This document shows, one piece after another, positions 63,376 to 64,000 of a stretch of DNA of 64,000 nt. The notes beneath the pieces were generated by a model. The model saw nothing but the letters and a program-made list of their open reading frames with translations. It searched no databases and was not told the origin of the DNA. The position numbers and the translations under genes are program-made. Within the stretch, counting starts at the first letter, position 1, and every line of letters begins with the position of its first letter. Source of the DNA: Salinivibrio kushneri (GTDB lineage: Bacteria > Pseudomonadota > Gammaproteobacteria > Enterobacterales > Vibrionaceae); contig NZ_CP114589.1 in assembly GCF_027286325.1 (NCBI RefSeq), positions 434,001 through 498,000 on the forward strand. Reading direction: 5' to 3'.

Positions 63376-64000
63376 ATGAGCACGCCATTTATTTCAGAAC
63401 AGAACGCTCAGAAGACGAGCATACTCTATAGCCCCGCTTTCCGATCAATACTTTTTCAAGTCCTATCCCTGATCGCTATTGCGGCATTTCTCTATTCGAT
63501 TGTTAATAACACACAAGCCAACCTAGAGGCGAGAGGGATCACCACAGGGTTCGACTTTTTATCAGAAAAAGCGGGCTTTAATATCTCTATGTCATTGATT
63601 GAATACAGTGGCAGTGACACTTATGGCAGAACGTTTTTTGTCGGTTTGCTCAATACCGTCCTCGTTTCTTTTCTCGGTATTGTATTGGCTTCAATACTCG
63701 GGTTCATTATTGGTGTGGCCCGCTTGTCTTCCAACTGGCTAATAAAAAAGGTTGCGTCTGCCTATATCGAGATATTTAGGAATATTCCTTTACTACTGCA
63801 AATATTCTTCTGGTATTTTGCGGTGCTACAAACCTTGCCATCTCCTCGAAATAGCTTGAGCTTGGGAGAAGCCATTTTTCTCAATGTGCGAGGTTTGTAT
63901 GTTCCCTCTATTGGTTTTAACCCTGAAGGATATTTTTTGCTTGGGACCCTTATTCTCGGTGTGTGCTTTACCTTTGTTACGCGTTTGTGGGGGAAAACCT
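63376..64000 (+). CDS. aapQ: General L-amino-acid ABC importer, first permease, 3' end outside window
   Basis: The visible 208 codons begin MSTPFISEQNAQKTSILYSP and include the first membrane segment (LFQVLSLIAIAAFLYSIVNN), NTQANLEARGITTGFDFL, and GRTFFVGLLNTVLVSFLGIV, followed by ARLSSNWLIKKVASAYIEIF and RNIPLLLQIFFWYF, all typical of AapQ/BztB. The remaining half, with the other membrane segments, and the later genes aapM and aapP are expected beyond the window. Confidence 0.9.
   Translation, partial: MSTPFISEQNAQKTSILYSPAFRSILFQVLSLIAIAAFLYSIVNNTQANLEARGITTGFDFLSEKAGFNISMSLIEYSGSDTYGRTFFVGLLNTVLVSFLGIVLASILGFIIGVARLSSNWLIKKVASAYIEIFRNIPLLLQIFFWYFAVLQTLPSPRNSLSLGEAIFLNVRGLYVPSIGFNPEGYFLLGTLILGVCFTFVTRLWGKT

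Noticed and set aside
1..64000. tRNA, rRNA, CRISPR arrays, transposases, integrases
   Set aside because: None was seen on either strand by inspection.

Overview
The window looks like a chromosomal segment of a moderately halophilic member of the Vibrionaceae; Salinivibrio is my best guess, Vibrio, Grimontia or Enterovibrio are alternatives. The reasons are the gene content (ectoine synthesis with its own aspartokinase, a glycine-betaine ABC importer, an ectoine TRAP importer, an NhaD sodium/proton antiporter) and gammaproteobacterial families such as RavA/ViaA, FolX/FolM, QmcA/NfeD, SitABCD and AapJQ. No rRNA, tRNA, CRISPR array, transposase or integrase gene was seen.

Positions 1-3760 hold ectA-ectB-ectC-ask, transcribed leftward from a sigma70-type promoter. 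Positions 4066-11073 hold a response regulator with a hemerythrin domain, a cold-shock protein, qmcA-nfeD, two very small genes, metC and a chemoreceptor. Positions 11296-14486 hold proX-proW-proV. Positions 14655-22467 are mixed metabolic genes: a hydrolase/exporter pair with a duplicated operator, an LpxR-like outer membrane deacylase, a sulfurtransferase, ravA-viaA and a second exporter. Positions 22600-25295 hold a TrpXYZ-like ABC importer. nhaD follows at 25801, then teaA-teaB-teaC-teaD, the ectoine TRAP importer with its universal stress protein, at 27342-30758. Positions 31352-43111 carry ppiC, a diguanylate cyclase, a GH13 enzyme, a lipoprotein oligopeptidase B, a Fur-boxed siderophore-interacting protein, cytochrome b562, a ligase-fold protein, a glutamine amidotransferase, pcp, msrAB and lrgAB.

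Positions 43195-53560 are the accessory part. A hipBA toxin-antitoxin module sits between lrgA and its probable LysR regulator and is bounded by an exact 18-bp copy of what looks like the LysR operator. Beyond lysR lies a fragment of a radC gene, then a 1968-residue DUF4011/superfamily-1 helicase/Vsr-like nuclease protein that resembles a single-gene antiphage system, then two small membrane-protein genes, one of them preceded by an 88-bp element resembling an integron attC site. The core resumes at 53705 with sitABCD (Fur box), a HAD phosphatase, yceI with cytochrome b561, folX-folM, tag, an NlpC/P60 lipoprotein, and aapJ-aapQ, the last cut by the window end.

The main functional theme is salt stress. 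The cell can make ectoine, import it through TeaABC, import glycine betaine through ProXWV, and expel sodium through NhaD, all within about 30 kb. A second theme is architecture: binding-protein genes of three of these importers are separated from their permease genes by strong hairpins. The most interesting part for new biology is the defence region at 43.2-53.6 kb.
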